Assembly: GCA_964444795.1 (NCBI GenBank)
Contig: CAYUIQ010000225.1
Coordinates: 1-14,079, forward strand
Direction of reading: 5' to 3'
From: JABMRP01 sp964444795
GTDB lineage: Bacteria > Planctomycetota > Planctomycetia > Pirellulales > Thermoguttaceae
DNA: 14,079 nt
Both the position numbers and the translations under genes were made by a program. This document shows positions 1 through 7,499 of this stretch, one piece after another (within the stretch, counting starts at the first letter, position 1; every line of letters starts with the position of its first letter). A model generated the notes under the pieces. It searched no databases. It was not told where the DNA came from and worked only from the letters and a program-made list of their open reading frames with translations.

Positions 1-963
1 CTGCGGAACCGAGGCCGTCTCGCCGCCGGCGCGGGAGCCGAGTTCGTTGTAGAGGCGGTAGTCGATCGACTCGCTGAAGAAACGCACACTGCCGTCGGCC
101 ATACAGAAGTTGGCCCCGCCGGCGTGTCGGCTCTTGAACCCGCAGGCGGTCCACCAGTAGGAATTCACGCCGTCGGGCGAGGTTTCCATGGTGTTCAGCG
201 GGATGGTCGTGCCGGCCAAGGGGAAGTTGTGGTTGTAGGCCCCGTTGAACGTGCAGTGCTTGGGGATCGTCTCGCCGACCATGATCGTGTTGGTCGTTCC
301 GTCGCGAATCTCCTCGATGCTGACACAGTGGGCGGCCCGATCGAACAGTCCCACCCCCTCGCGGCCGTTATTGCCGCAGCAGCCGTAGTCGGCCGTGTCG
401 GCGCAGCAGTAGCTTCCCACGCCGTCGGGGCAATAGGTGCAGGAGACCGACGGCGAGGTGCCGTCGCGCGTCGGGCCCATCGAGACCGGATACCAGAGAC
501 CCATCGACCCGGCCGGGTTGTGCGAACTCGTCTGCACGCGCCCGCCCAGCAACGCATCGCCCGAGTCGCCGTCGGCCGGGCAGATGTAGGTCGAGATGAC
601 CGCTTGGGCGGCCGGGAGATTCACCGGGTCGGACATCCGCCGGCCGAAATCGAACTTGTCGTACACGGCCTGTTGTTCGACGTAGGGCAAGATAAACGCC
701 GCCCAGGTGCCGCCCGAGGAATAGGGGAAGTTGGCCCCGTAGGGCAGCACGTTGGTGGCCCCGTGGTAGTTGTGCAACCCCAGGCCGATCTGCTTCAGGT
801 TGTTGCTACACTGCATCCGCCGGGCCGCCGCCCGAACCGCCTGAACGGCCGGCAGCAGAAGCCCGATTAAGATGCCGATGATGGCAATCACCACCAGCAG
901 TTCGACCAGCGTGAAGCCCCGCCGCCGCGATCCATTTGCCATCGGCAAGCCCGGTTCGCTCAT
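1..963 (-). CDS. DUF1559 prepilin-like protein, C-terminus beyond window
   Basis: Only the first 321 codons are in the window; the frame stays open to base 1. The start ATG is preceded by AGGAG (971-975) with a 7-nt gap. The N-terminus has a short basic leader ending in RRRG, then FTLVELLVVIAIIGIL: a class III (type IV pilin/pseudopilin) signal with predicted cleavage at G16/F17, the conserved Glu at mature position +5 (E21) and one hydrophobic helix. The next part, AVQAVRAAARRMQCSNNLKQIGLGLHNYH, is the usual DUF1559 (SBP_bac_10) N-domain. Towards the end, SRHAGGANFCMADGSVRF is the family's H-X9-DG motif. Planctomycetes carry tens to hundreds of such paralogues; their function is not established, and a surface or pseudopilus role is inferred from the signal. 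A cysteine-rich stretch (C175, C178, C186, C187, C195, C196) sits in the variable middle. Family assignment is very secure. Confidence 0.95.
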   Translation of the reverse strand, partial: MSEPGLPMANGSRRRGFTLVELLVVIAIIGILIGLLLPAVQAVRAAARRMQCSNNLKQIGLGLHNYHGATNVLPYGANFPYSSGGTWAAFILPYVEQQAVYDKFDFGRRMSDPVNLPAAQAVISTYICPADGDSGDALLGGRVQTSSHNPAGSMGLWYPVSMGPTRDGTSPSVSCTYCPDGVGSYCCADTADYGCCGNNGREGVGLFDRAAHCVSIEEIRDGTTNTIMVGETIPKHCTFNGAYNHNFPLAGTTIPLNTMETSPDGVNSYWWTACGFKSRHAGGANFCMADGSVRFFSESIDYRLYNELGSRAGGETASVPQ

Positions 964-1099
964 GACTCTTCTCCTGTCCGATCGACACCACCCACACCCG
1001 CGGGAGGTTGCCCGTAACCGTTGCCCCAACGGTTCATTGTCGTCAACCCGCGTCGCGTGTCAATCGAAATGCACGGAAGCCGGGTATCGGCTGGCCTTC

Positions 1100-1128
1100 T
1101 TTCCACGGGGCCCGAGCCCGACTACACT
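1100..1128 (+). promoter_or_regulatory. Candidate sigma-70 promoter for the TPR-like gene
   Basis: TTTCCA (1100-1105) and TACACT (1123-1128) are separated by 17 nt and each match 4 of 6 consensus bases. The site lies about 85 nt upstream of the ATG at 1213. It is a pattern match by eye in GC-rich DNA, so support is modest. Confidence 0.35.
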
Positions 1129-1161
1129 GGTTGGTGTGGTCTAAATGGGTGGCATGATTCC

Positions 1162-1191
1162 GGGAAAGAAGGGGCTGTCACCCTCTTTCCC
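1162..1191. repeat. Imperfect hairpin in the 5' leader
   Basis: GGGAAAGA-A-GGG (1162-1173) pairs with CCCTCTTTCCC (1181-1191), giving 11 base pairs with one bulged A and a 7-nt loop. It lies 21 nt upstream of the ATG at 1213, so it would be in the leader of that mRNA. It could be a leader structure or one copy of a dispersed intergenic element; the sequence alone cannot decide. Confidence 0.5.
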
Positions 1192-1212
1192 ACGGCCGAG
1201 GGAATTGACGGG

Positions 1213-2658
1213 ATGAAACCGAACACCGGCACCCTCGCACTGGCCGTGTTTCTTCTCTTGACGCTCGCTCTGGGCGCCCGGCTGGCGTGGGTCGCGAGCC
1301 GGTTGGAAACCGGCCCCGAAACGCTGGCTTTAAGTTGGCGCGGCGCGACGCTCGGCCAAATCGGCTGGCCGCGGGTACCCCTATGTGATCTGCCGCCGGC
1401 CGAACAGGCCGATTTCTGGCTGGCGGAAATCGATCGCGTTCTTTCGGAACAGGAGCCCAGTGCCGAGTTGCTGATGGGCGCGGCGTGGATGCTGGACGGG
1501 CCGATCCGGTCGGACCCGTACGACTATCTTTCGCCGGCTAGACTGGCCGAAGGGGTTCCTTTCCCACCAGGCGAGAATCGCCTTGACGGACAAATGTCGG
1601 AACCGTTCGATGTCAAATGCTCGGCCCGTTGTGTCGATTTGGCTGCCGCGGCGACCGAACTGGAGCCAGACAACGTCGGCCTCTGGCGGATGCGGGCCTT
1701 GCTGTTGTTTGGCTTCTGGAATTTTGACAACGCCCAAGACAAACGCTGCGCCGACTGGCTTGCGCAGTTGGATGAGTGTGCGCGACACGATCCGGACAAC
1801 GCTCTGTACGACTACCTGGCGGCAATGAAGCTTTGGGAGGGAAACGCACGATCCGAGTTTCGCATGGACGGCGCGGATTTGCGTGCGAACGACCCCGAGC
1901 GGTTTGCCGAGGGCAACGCTCGATTCGAGCGGGGTCTGAAGAAGAGGCACTTCGCCGTCGGTGCCGCGGCGTTACCCAGCGCGGCCGAGTTCTTACGCCA
2001 CACGAGACTCCCGCTTGTCGAGCAGACCGACGTGGCCATGGAGCTGTGCGTGAATGACCGAGCGACGAACCTATTGCGCGACCTGCAGTGTGGCCTGTCG
2101 GACTGGGTAACAGCAAGAGAATGGGAAGGGGATTGGGCGGCAGCCGCGGCTCTCGAAGGCCAAGCCCGGCGGGTGGCTCGCCAGATCGACGCCAATGACT
2201 GGCCCGTGCTTTACGTAGAGGCCAGAGGTTGGGATCTGCTCGCCGCCAAGCTTCTCCTGGTGTCGCCCGAAACGGGTTTCAACCCGATGCCGGCCGAGGA
2301 ATTGGCGGAACTGCAGCGGCAGCGCGAGACGTTGCGGGTCGAACACGATGTCATTTGGAGCGTCATTGAGCAACTCGGCACGTCGGTTGACCTGGATCTG
2401 ATTCGCCGCAACGAGCACCAAGATGTGGCAGCCGTGGTCCCGGCGCTGGTCATGGCCGGCACGCTGAAACTGGCCGTGACCCTCATCGTCCTCAGCGCGA
2501 TCGGGATCGCGACCGGTAGCCGATTGACTCATCGGCGGACCTCCGCGCCCGGTCCGCGCGTTGCCGGGCCCTCTTCGCCGCAATCGTTACATTTGGAACA
2601 GCCGTTAAAGTCTCACACCCCCGTCTGCCGAAGTCTGTTTTGGCAGACCGGTCGATGA
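1213..2658 (+). CDS. Hypothetical membrane-anchored protein with TPR-like repeats
   Basis: 481 residues from the chosen ATG. The frame is open further upstream (to 1021), but that part runs through a hairpin and lacks coding character. At 1213 there is a GAGGG 10 nt upstream, and the protein opens with a plausible hydrophobic helix (about residues 8-28). A large soluble region follows. Its centre has two TPR-like segments, one around ATELEPDNVGLWRMRALLL and one around CARHDPDNALYDYLAAMKLWE. A second hydrophobic helix lies near residues 412-434, followed by a basic turn and a low-complexity tail of about 40 residues. I recognise no family beyond the TPR-like pattern. A bitopic or hairpin membrane protein acting as a protein-interaction scaffold is inference. 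The stop is 23 nt before the sulfotransferase ATG, suggesting co-transcription. Confidence 0.75.
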   Translation: MKPNTGTLALAVFLLLTLALGARLAWVASRLETGPETLALSWRGATLGQIGWPRVPLCDLPPAEQADFWLAEIDRVLSEQEPSAELLMGAAWMLDGPIRSDPYDYLSPARLAEGVPFPPGENRLDGQMSEPFDVKCSARCVDLAAAATELEPDNVGLWRMRALLLFGFWNFDNAQDKRCADWLAQLDECARHDPDNALYDYLAAMKLWEGNARSEFRMDGADLRANDPERFAEGNARFERGLKKRHFAVGAAALPSAAEFLRHTRLPLVEQTDVAMELCVNDRATNLLRDLQCGLSDWVTAREWEGDWAAAAALEGQARRVARQIDANDWPVLYVEARGWDLLAAKLLLVSPETGFNPMPAEELAELQRQRETLRVEHDVIWSVIEQLGTSVDLDLIRRNEHQDVAAVVPALVMAGTLKLAVTLIVLSAIGIATGSRLTHRRTSAPGPRVAGPSSPQSLHLEQPLKSHTPVCRSLFWQTGR

Positions 2659-2670
2659 CCGGCACGTACA

Positions 2671-2678
2671 GGGGGGAG
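2671..2678 (+). promoter_or_regulatory. Ribosome binding site that sets the sulfotransferase start
   Basis: GGGGGGAG ends 3 nt before the ATG at 2682. In-frame alternatives at 2640 (TTG) and 2655 (ATG, overlapping the previous stop) have no comparable site. The sulfotransferase P-loop-like motif begins only a few residues after 2682. Confidence 0.6.
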
Positions 2679-2681
2679 ATC

Positions 2682-3398
2682 ATGATCGTTTCGCATCGGC
2701 GTAAGTTCATTTACGTCCATCTGGGCCGTACCGGGGGGCGGAGTCTCACCACGGCGCTGGCCGTGCATTGCGGCCCCGACGACATCATCACCACCGTCGA
2801 GGGCCATCCCGGGCGTAACGAGGCCGGGTTTCGTCGCCATGCGACGGCTTCGGAGATCCGCGGCCAGGTGGGCCAGCGGGTCTGGAACGAGTATTTCAAG
2901 TTCACCTTCGAACGGAATCCCTGGGATAAGATCCTCTCACGCTACTGGTCGTATGCCGGCACCGATCTGAAGAAATCGTATAAGAAAGTGTACGAGAAGC
3001 TGTTCGGCGGGCCGTTGACTTTCAAGCAGTGGTTTGCCATGCGGGTGTGGCAGGGGCGGCTCTTCGGGCTGGGACACATCCGTCTTCCCCGCCACTATCA
3101 TTGCTATACCGAGAACGACCGCCAGACGATCGACTTCATCGGCCGCTTCGAGTGCCGTCAGGAGCATCTGGCCCTGCTCTCCGAGCGACTGGGGCTGCCC
3201 ATCGACACGTCGGTCCGCATCGGCACAAAGACCCGAAAGAACCGGGCACCTTACACCGAGCACTACGACCAGGGCATGAGGCGCATCGTCGAGCGGATCT
3301 TTCGCCGCGACAACGAGTTCCTCGGCTATGCCTTCGGCCAGCCTCATCCGACCAACGTGATCGAGCCGCACCCGGCCCCGCGCACGGCCGCGGCGTAG
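2682..3398 (+). CDS. Sulfotransferase family protein (Sulfotransfer_2-like)
   Basis: 238 residues. The N-terminus FIYVHLGRTGGRSL (residues 9-22) matches the 5'-phosphosulfate-binding loop of PAPS-dependent sulfotransferases, usually written FxHxPKTGGTS. FTFERNPWDKILSRY (74-88) is the 3'-phosphate-binding motif, usually VRNPxDRxxSxY. DFIGRFE (151-157) and a C-terminal run ending in NEFLGYAF complete the usual pattern of bacterial Sulfotransfer_2 members. The length is normal for the family. It has no signal peptide or membrane segment, so it is predicted cytosolic, moving sulfate from PAPS to a hydroxyl, often on a carbohydrate; the acceptor cannot be read from the sequence. The loop Lys of the classic motif is Arg16 here. 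It follows the TPR-like membrane protein by 23 nt and converges with gltX, with only 21 nt between the stops. The general family call is firm. Confidence 0.9.
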   Translation: MIVSHRRKFIYVHLGRTGGRSLTTALAVHCGPDDIITTVEGHPGRNEAGFRRHATASEIRGQVGQRVWNEYFKFTFERNPWDKILSRYWSYAGTDLKKSYKKVYEKLFGGPLTFKQWFAMRVWQGRLFGLGHIRLPRHYHCYTENDRQTIDFIGRFECRQEHLALLSERLGLPIDTSVRIGTKTRKNRAPYTEHYDQGMRRIVERIFRRDNEFLGYAFGQPHPTNVIEPHPAPRTAAA

Positions 3399-3419
3399 CC
3401 GCTGGCCCGGAGGTAGAGC

Positions 3420-4982
3420 CTACCCTTCCTCTCCCAATGCCCGATCGATTCGCGCGACGCAGGTCTCTTTGCCCAGAATGGCCAGCGTGTCGAACAGCCC
3501 GAAGCCGACCGCCTTGCCGGTCACCGCGACCCGGGCGGCGTGAATGATCTGGCCGATCTTGATCTCTTCGCTCTCGACAAACGCGTGCATCATCACGTCG
3601 AGCGACTCGGCATCGAACGGCTCGGTTGCGGTGAGCCGGTCTTTGAACTTCGCCAGCAGGTCCCAGGCGGCCGGCTTGCGGATGCGCTTCGTGAACGCCT
3701 TCTCGTCGTAGGCCAACTGGTCGTCGGCTCCGAAGAAGTAATCGTAATCGAGAATATCGCCGGCCGTCTTGATGCGGTCGTCGGCCGCGGCGACGATGCG
3801 GGCGACTTTGGACCGGGTTTCGTCCGCGTCGGGTTCCTCAACCAGCCCGGCCTTTTCGAGGAAGGGAAGCACCCGCTGGACCTTCTCTTCGGTCGGCAGC
3901 GCTTGCATGTGCCGGGCTTGGAAGGCCGAGAGTCGGGCCGGGTCGAAACTGGCCGGGGCCTTGTTCACCCTTTCGAGGGAAAACGCCTCGATCAGTTCAG
4001 CCCGACTAAAGTCTTCGGTCTTGTCGTCTAGGGACCAGCCCAACAGGGCCAGGTAGTTGATCAGGGCCTCGGGCAGATAGCCGACCTCGCGGTAGAAATC
4101 GACGATCACCGGGTTGAACGTATCGAGTTCGGTTGCCAGGCCGATCCGCTCGGCGACGTGCCGGCCGTGCCGCATGAGTTGGGCGAAGTCGCGGTTCTTC
4201 TCGTACTTGGCCAGCTTCCGCTTGCTCAGCTTCGTCTTACTGCCCGGCTCCGCCACCGCCGGCAGATGGGCGTACTCGGGCAGTTCATAACCGAGCGATT
4301 GGGCGATGAAGATCTGCCGCGGCGTGTTCGAGAGATGCTCTTCGGCCCGAATGACGTGGCTGATCTCGAAATCGTGATCGTCGACCGTGCTGGCCAGATG
4401 ATACAGACACGAGCCGTCGGCCCGCTGCACCACGTGGTCCTGCTCCCGGGCCCACTCGAACTCGACCCGGCCGCGAACCAGATCGTCGACCACCAGCGTG
4501 CCCTCGCGCGGCATCTTCAACCGCACCACGGCCGTGCGTCCCTCGGCCTCCAGTCGCTCTTGATCCTCGGGCGTTTCGGCCATCCACCGGCGGCTGTACA
4601 CCCAGGAACGCTTCTGGGCCTGGGCCGCTTCCCGCTCGGCTTTGACTTCCTCGGTCGTGGCGTAATCCCGATAGGCAAACCCGCCGGCCAACAGCGCCTC
4701 GGCCGCCGCCTGGTAACGATCCGCTCGCTGCGACTGATAGTACGGCCCATGCGGACCGCCGACGCCCGGCCCTTCGTTCCAATCGATCCCCAGCCATCGG
4801 AATCCGTCGAGGATCGGTTCCAGCGCCTCGTCCACATTCCGCTGCCGATCGGTATCGTCGATCCGCAAAATGAACTGCCCCCCGTGCTTTCGAGCAAACA
4901 GCCAACAAAACAAAGCCGTCCGCACCCCCCCAATATGAAGGTATCCGGTCGGGCTGGGAGCAAATCGCGTACGCGTGGTCAT
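3420..4982 (-). CDS. gltX: Glutamyl-tRNA synthetase
   Basis: 520 residues, slightly longer than a typical bacterial GluRS. It charges tRNA-Glu (and in many bacteria tRNA-Gln) with glutamate in the cytosol. RFAPSPTGYLHIGGVRTAL at residues 6-24 holds the class I HIGH signature in its GluRS form HIGG (16-19). RIDDTDRQR (40-48) is the conserved glutamate-site block, and KLSKR (251-255) is the KMSKS loop. The C-terminal half fits the helical anticodon-binding region. There are no clustered cysteines around residues 100-125, so the zinc-binding form is unlikely. The start is fixed by the usual short N-terminus; the site upstream (GGAAA) is weak. The gene is the last of three on this strand but is separated from the KAP-LRR gene by about 290 nt of repeat-rich DNA, so it probably has its own promoter. 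Confidence 0.97.
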   Translation of the reverse strand: MTTRTRFAPSPTGYLHIGGVRTALFCWLFARKHGGQFILRIDDTDRQRNVDEALEPILDGFRWLGIDWNEGPGVGGPHGPYYQSQRADRYQAAAEALLAGGFAYRDYATTEEVKAEREAAQAQKRSWVYSRRWMAETPEDQERLEAEGRTAVVRLKMPREGTLVVDDLVRGRVEFEWAREQDHVVQRADGSCLYHLASTVDDHDFEISHVIRAEEHLSNTPRQIFIAQSLGYELPEYAHLPAVAEPGSKTKLSKRKLAKYEKNRDFAQLMRHGRHVAERIGLATELDTFNPVIVDFYREVGYLPEALINYLALLGWSLDDKTEDFSRAELIEAFSLERVNKAPASFDPARLSAFQARHMQALPTEEKVQRVLPFLEKAGLVEEPDADETRSKVARIVAAADDRIKTAGDILDYDYFFGADDQLAYDEKAFTKRIRKPAAWDLLAKFKDRLTATEPFDAESLDVMMHAFVESEEIKIGQIIHAARVAVTGKAVGFGLFDTLAILGKETCVARIDRALGEEG

Positions 4983-5077
4983 GGGATTTCCGTAGTACGG
5001 GTGTCAAACGAACTCAGGCAGAGAAGTTTCCCATGATGAGCGTTGCGGGGGGAAACTGCAATGGGTGTTGCACGACT

Positions 5078-5103
5078 CGTTCCCACGCTTCTGCGTGGGA
5101 ACG
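5078..5103. repeat. Short palindromic hairpin repeat
   Basis: CGTTCCCACGC (5078-5088) and GCGTGGGAACG (5093-5103) form a perfect 11-bp stem with loop TTCT. The motif resembles REP-like intergenic hairpins I recall from several phyla including planctomycetes. It is the first of three repeat-like elements between gltX and the KAP-LRR gene and could also act as a transcript stabiliser. Confidence 0.7.
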
Positions 5104-5185
5104 CACGTCTGGACGCTTCGCGTCCCTTCCGCTTCCTCCCCGGCAGCAACCTACCAATCCGTACATACGGGAAGCAAACCGGCAG

Positions 5186-5211
5186 GTAAGCGGAAGCGTC
5201 AGCGAGGGACG
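5186..5211. repeat. Diverged copy of the dispersed repeat also found at 11421-11500
   Basis: These 26 bases match the 11422-11447 arm except for a few bases near the left end: GTAAGCGG here against GTAACCCG there, followed by an identical AAGCGTCAGCGAGGGACG. Only one arm is obvious here, so it looks like a half element. Two copies in 14 kb point to a genome-wide repeat family. Confidence 0.75.
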
Positions 5212-5222
5212 ACGGGTGCCAT

Positions 5223-5239
5223 GGGCGGCTTGCCCGCCC
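5223..5239. repeat. Small GC-rich hairpin just downstream of the KAP-LRR gene
   Basis: GGGCGG (5223-5228) pairs with CCGCCC (5234-5239) around a 5-nt loop, 36 nt downstream of the KAP-LRR stop on that gene's strand. No T-run follows, so it is not a standard intrinsic terminator. It resembles a GGCGGCTTGCCCGCC-type dispersed planctomycete repeat, though that is from memory. Confidence 0.45.
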
Positions 5240-5274
5240 TTGCCGAGTTCTGAAATCCGGGAGACATTTCGGCC

Positions 5275-7361
5275 TCAGCGAAAGATCCGACAGTCCGGTA
5301 GCACGCCCCGTAACCGCTCGACTTCTTCGTCGCTGACCTGCGTGCCTCTGAGGTCCAGCGATTTCAGGCCGCTCAAGTTGGCCAGCGGTGCCAAGTCGCT
5401 GACCTGCGTGCCGTCGAGGTCCAGCCATTGCAGGCCGCTCAAGTTGGCCAGCGGTGCCAAGTCGCTGACCTGCGTGCCTCTGAGGTGCAGCCATTGCAGG
5501 CCGTTCAAGTTGGCCAGCGGTGCCAAGTCGCTGACCTGCGTGCCTCTGAGGTGCAGCCTTTGCAGGCCGCTCAAGTTGGCCAGCGGTGCCAAGTCGCTGA
5601 CCTGCGTGCCGTTGAGGTACAGCCTTTGCAGGCCGCTCAAGTTGGCCAGCGGTGCCAAGTCGCTGACCTGCGTGNNNNNNNNNNNNNNNNNNNNNNNNNN
5701 NNNNNNNNNNNNNNNNNNNNNNNNNNNNNNNNNNNNNNNNNNNNNNNNNNNNNNNNNNNNNNNNNNNNNNNNNNCAGCCATTGCAGGCCGCTCAAGTTGG
5801 CCAGCGGTGCCAAGTCGCTGACCTGCGTGTCGTCGAGGTCCAACTCCTCGATCGTTTGGCGCTCCTTTTCGGTAATCGCACCCTGCGGCTTGTTCAGCAC
5901 TTTGCGAATCGCTCGGTCGATGACCTGTTCGTCGGTTTCGGATTCCTCTTCTTCGGGCGTTTCCTCCCGCTGGGCAGCGATGAACTCGTTGACCTCCCGT
6001 CGCTGGTCTTTGTCGGCCAGCCAACGTCGTCCAGCCTCGGTGCCCAGCAGTTCTCCCAAGAAAGGCAGTTCATCCAGCCGCCGAGACAGGCGCCGAATCA
6101 ACTCGTCCGACGGTGAGCGATACTCCTCGACACCTCCCTTGAGGGCCTCCTTCCAAGACTCCCGCCGCTGGTCTTTACTACGCTGCAAATCGTCACAAAC
6201 GGCCTGCGACTCGATGAGAAACGCGTACAGCCGATCGTCCAGATGCTGTCGCAAGATTCGGGAAACGGCACAGAGACCCATCAGCGGGGCATCCACTTCC
6301 TCGCCCCGAATACCGATCCAGATATTGCGGTCGACGATCAGGTTGTTGATGAACCGTACGAGACTTCGCGGGTTATGGTCGGAGCCCACGGCCAGAACTT
6401 CAACCAGACCAGTCACTGCCTCGCGGACCGCCTGATTCGACGGAGCTTGGAGAACCGCCCGTTTCAACAACCCGCGAATGTACTTTTCGAATCGGCTGCG
6501 GTGGGGCGGGAGCGGCAGGGGGAGTTGGATGATCTTATCGAGATACGATTTGCCGCTCTGCTCGTAGCGGTCCAGGCCGAATCGCTCGTAACGCTTGGTC
6601 AGATAGCCTTCGATCACCCGGCGGTCGACGGCCAGGGCGAAGATGAACCCCCGCTGGGCCAGCACGAGTTTGATGCTCTCCAGCAGCTTCAGCGCTTGCG
6701 GCGGCAGGCAGCGGTCCAGATCGTCGATGAAAACGACGATCTTCGGCCGATCCTCGGCTTTGACGTCGGTAGCCCTTTCGAGCGTCTCGAAGGCGTGGTA
6801 GTAGAGGGTTCGTTCGATCAGCGGATCGTCGTGGCTTTGCAGTTTGTCGTAGCGGTCGATCATCTCCTTGGCCACGAACCCGGCCTCGATTTCGGCAAAG
6901 CCGGGCACGGCCAGCTTCGCCTTGCCGGAAAACCCGTAGGCCACCGCCCGAAGAGCCCGGCCGACGTTTGCCAAGCCCTTGGCTGCCTTCTTCAAGCCAC
7001 TGCGAGGCTTCTTCGCCTGCTGGCTTTTCCCGTCAATGGCATGCACGATGGTGGCCACCAGCGGGACGATCGGATGGTCTTCCTTCTCGTACTGCCAGGC
7101 GTTGAACCAGACGGTAACCACCTCGGGCTGTGTGTCTTCCAGGAGAGTTTTAGCCTGCTTCAGCACTGAGGTTTTGCCTTCACCCCAGTCGGCGTACACG
7201 CCCATGGCAAACGGCCCGCCAGTGCCCAGAGCGGCGCCGGCAACAACCCGGGCAAACGGCACCAGATCGAGTTCGTCGACTTCGTGGCCGCGAACCGGTT
7301 CGTCTTCCAGCAGCAGGATCGGATCGAGTCGTTTGGTCTTGGGCGTTGGCATGAAGGTCAT
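5275..7361 (-). CDS. KAP-family P-loop NTPase with C-terminal leucine-rich repeats, interrupted by assembly gap
   Basis: The N-terminal NTPase is a KAP domain: Walker A GVYADWGEGKTS (residues 54-65), the family hallmark WFNAWQYEKED (85-95), Walker B with the KAP signature VVFIDDLDRC (209-218), and downstream helices including NPRSLVRFINN (330-340). An acidic linker (about 468-478) leads into TIEELDLDDTQVSDLAPL, the cap of an LRR array of 22-residue units, ending in VERLRGVLPDCRIFR. No clear membrane helix interrupts the domain as in some KAP proteins; residues 126-157 are only weakly hydrophobic. The reading frame appears broken at the 100-N run, but the repeat register predicts a true gap of 11+66k nt, which restores it (665 residues if k=0). 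The start at 7361 (or 7352) is preferred to 7424, since the extra codons lie in repeat-like intergenic DNA; no good ribosome site is seen for either. KAP proteins include F-plasmid PifA, a phage-exclusion protein. A sensor or defence role here is inference. Confidence 0.9.
5329..5829. repeat. 66-nt tandem repeats encoding 22-residue LRR units
   Basis: The 16-base anchor GTCGCTGACCTGCGTG recurs at 5329, 5395, 5461, 5527, 5593, 5659 and 5814. Spacing is exactly 66 nt up to the gap; the gap lies between the last two. Units differ only in a window of about 20 nt (unit positions 17-36) plus one C-to-T change at 5504. On the coding strand each unit reads TQVSDLAPLANLSGLQ, then a variable L-x-L-x-G end. 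The array is too regular for the assembler, which explains the gap; copy number is therefore unknown. Confidence 0.95.
5675..5774. other. Scaffold gap of 100 N (placeholder length)
   Basis: Exactly 100 N sit inside the LRR array. The same repeat flanks both sides, ending in GCGTG on the left and resuming at CAGCCATTG on the right. In complete units 11 nt separate these two strings, so the real gap should be 11 nt plus a whole number of 66-nt units. 100 nt is not compatible with that register and breaks the frame artificially. Confidence 0.97.
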
Positions 7362-7484
7362 GCTAACAGCCGGGTAAGGGAGAAACAAGCGTTTTCGCCC
7401 CGAATGGGCCAAAAAATACTCCAATACAGAACATCACCCTGAATAGGGGGAAACGGGAGCCAACCGAGGCCCTGCAAGAGTGTA

Positions 7485-7496
7485 ACAATCGATTGT
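7485..7496. repeat. Perfect 12-bp palindrome ACAATCGATTGT
   Basis: Self-complementary over all 12 bases, located between the membrane-protein gene (7629-8753) and the KAP-LRR gene, 124 nt upstream of the latter's chosen start. It could be an operator for the KAP-LRR gene or part of the neighbouring repeat element; nothing here decides between them. Confidence 0.5.
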
Positions 7497-7499
7497 TTC

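Noticed and set aside
124..870. Plus-strand open frame of 248 codons
   Set aside because: It is antisense to the DUF1559 gene and has a G/V/R/A-rich composition without motifs.
1021..1212. 64-codon N-terminal extension of the TPR-like protein
   Set aside because: It runs through the candidate promoter and a hairpin, lacks a ribosome site, and would bury the N-terminal membrane helix.
3412..3424. Small hairpin GGTAG-AGC-CTACC as a terminator between the sulfotransferase and gltX genes
   Set aside because: The stem is only 5 bp, there is no T-run, and it overlaps the gltX stop codon.
5002..5007. TTGACA on the minus strand as the gltX promoter
   Set aside because: A -10 box at the right distance would overlap the gltX start codon.
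5329..5829. CRISPR-like periodic repeats
   Set aside because: The 66-nt units are contiguous, with no unique spacers, and translate as LRRs in one frame.
5033..6435. Plus-strand open frames across the LRR array
   Set aside because: The 66-nt period keeps several frames open on the opposite strand; the peptides are simple repeats with no domain, while the minus strand gives a proper LRR joined to a KAP domain.
7362..7424. Upstream extension of the KAP-LRR protein by 21 codons
   Set aside because: The extra codons fall in repeat-like intergenic sequence, and KAP homology begins only after the chosen start.
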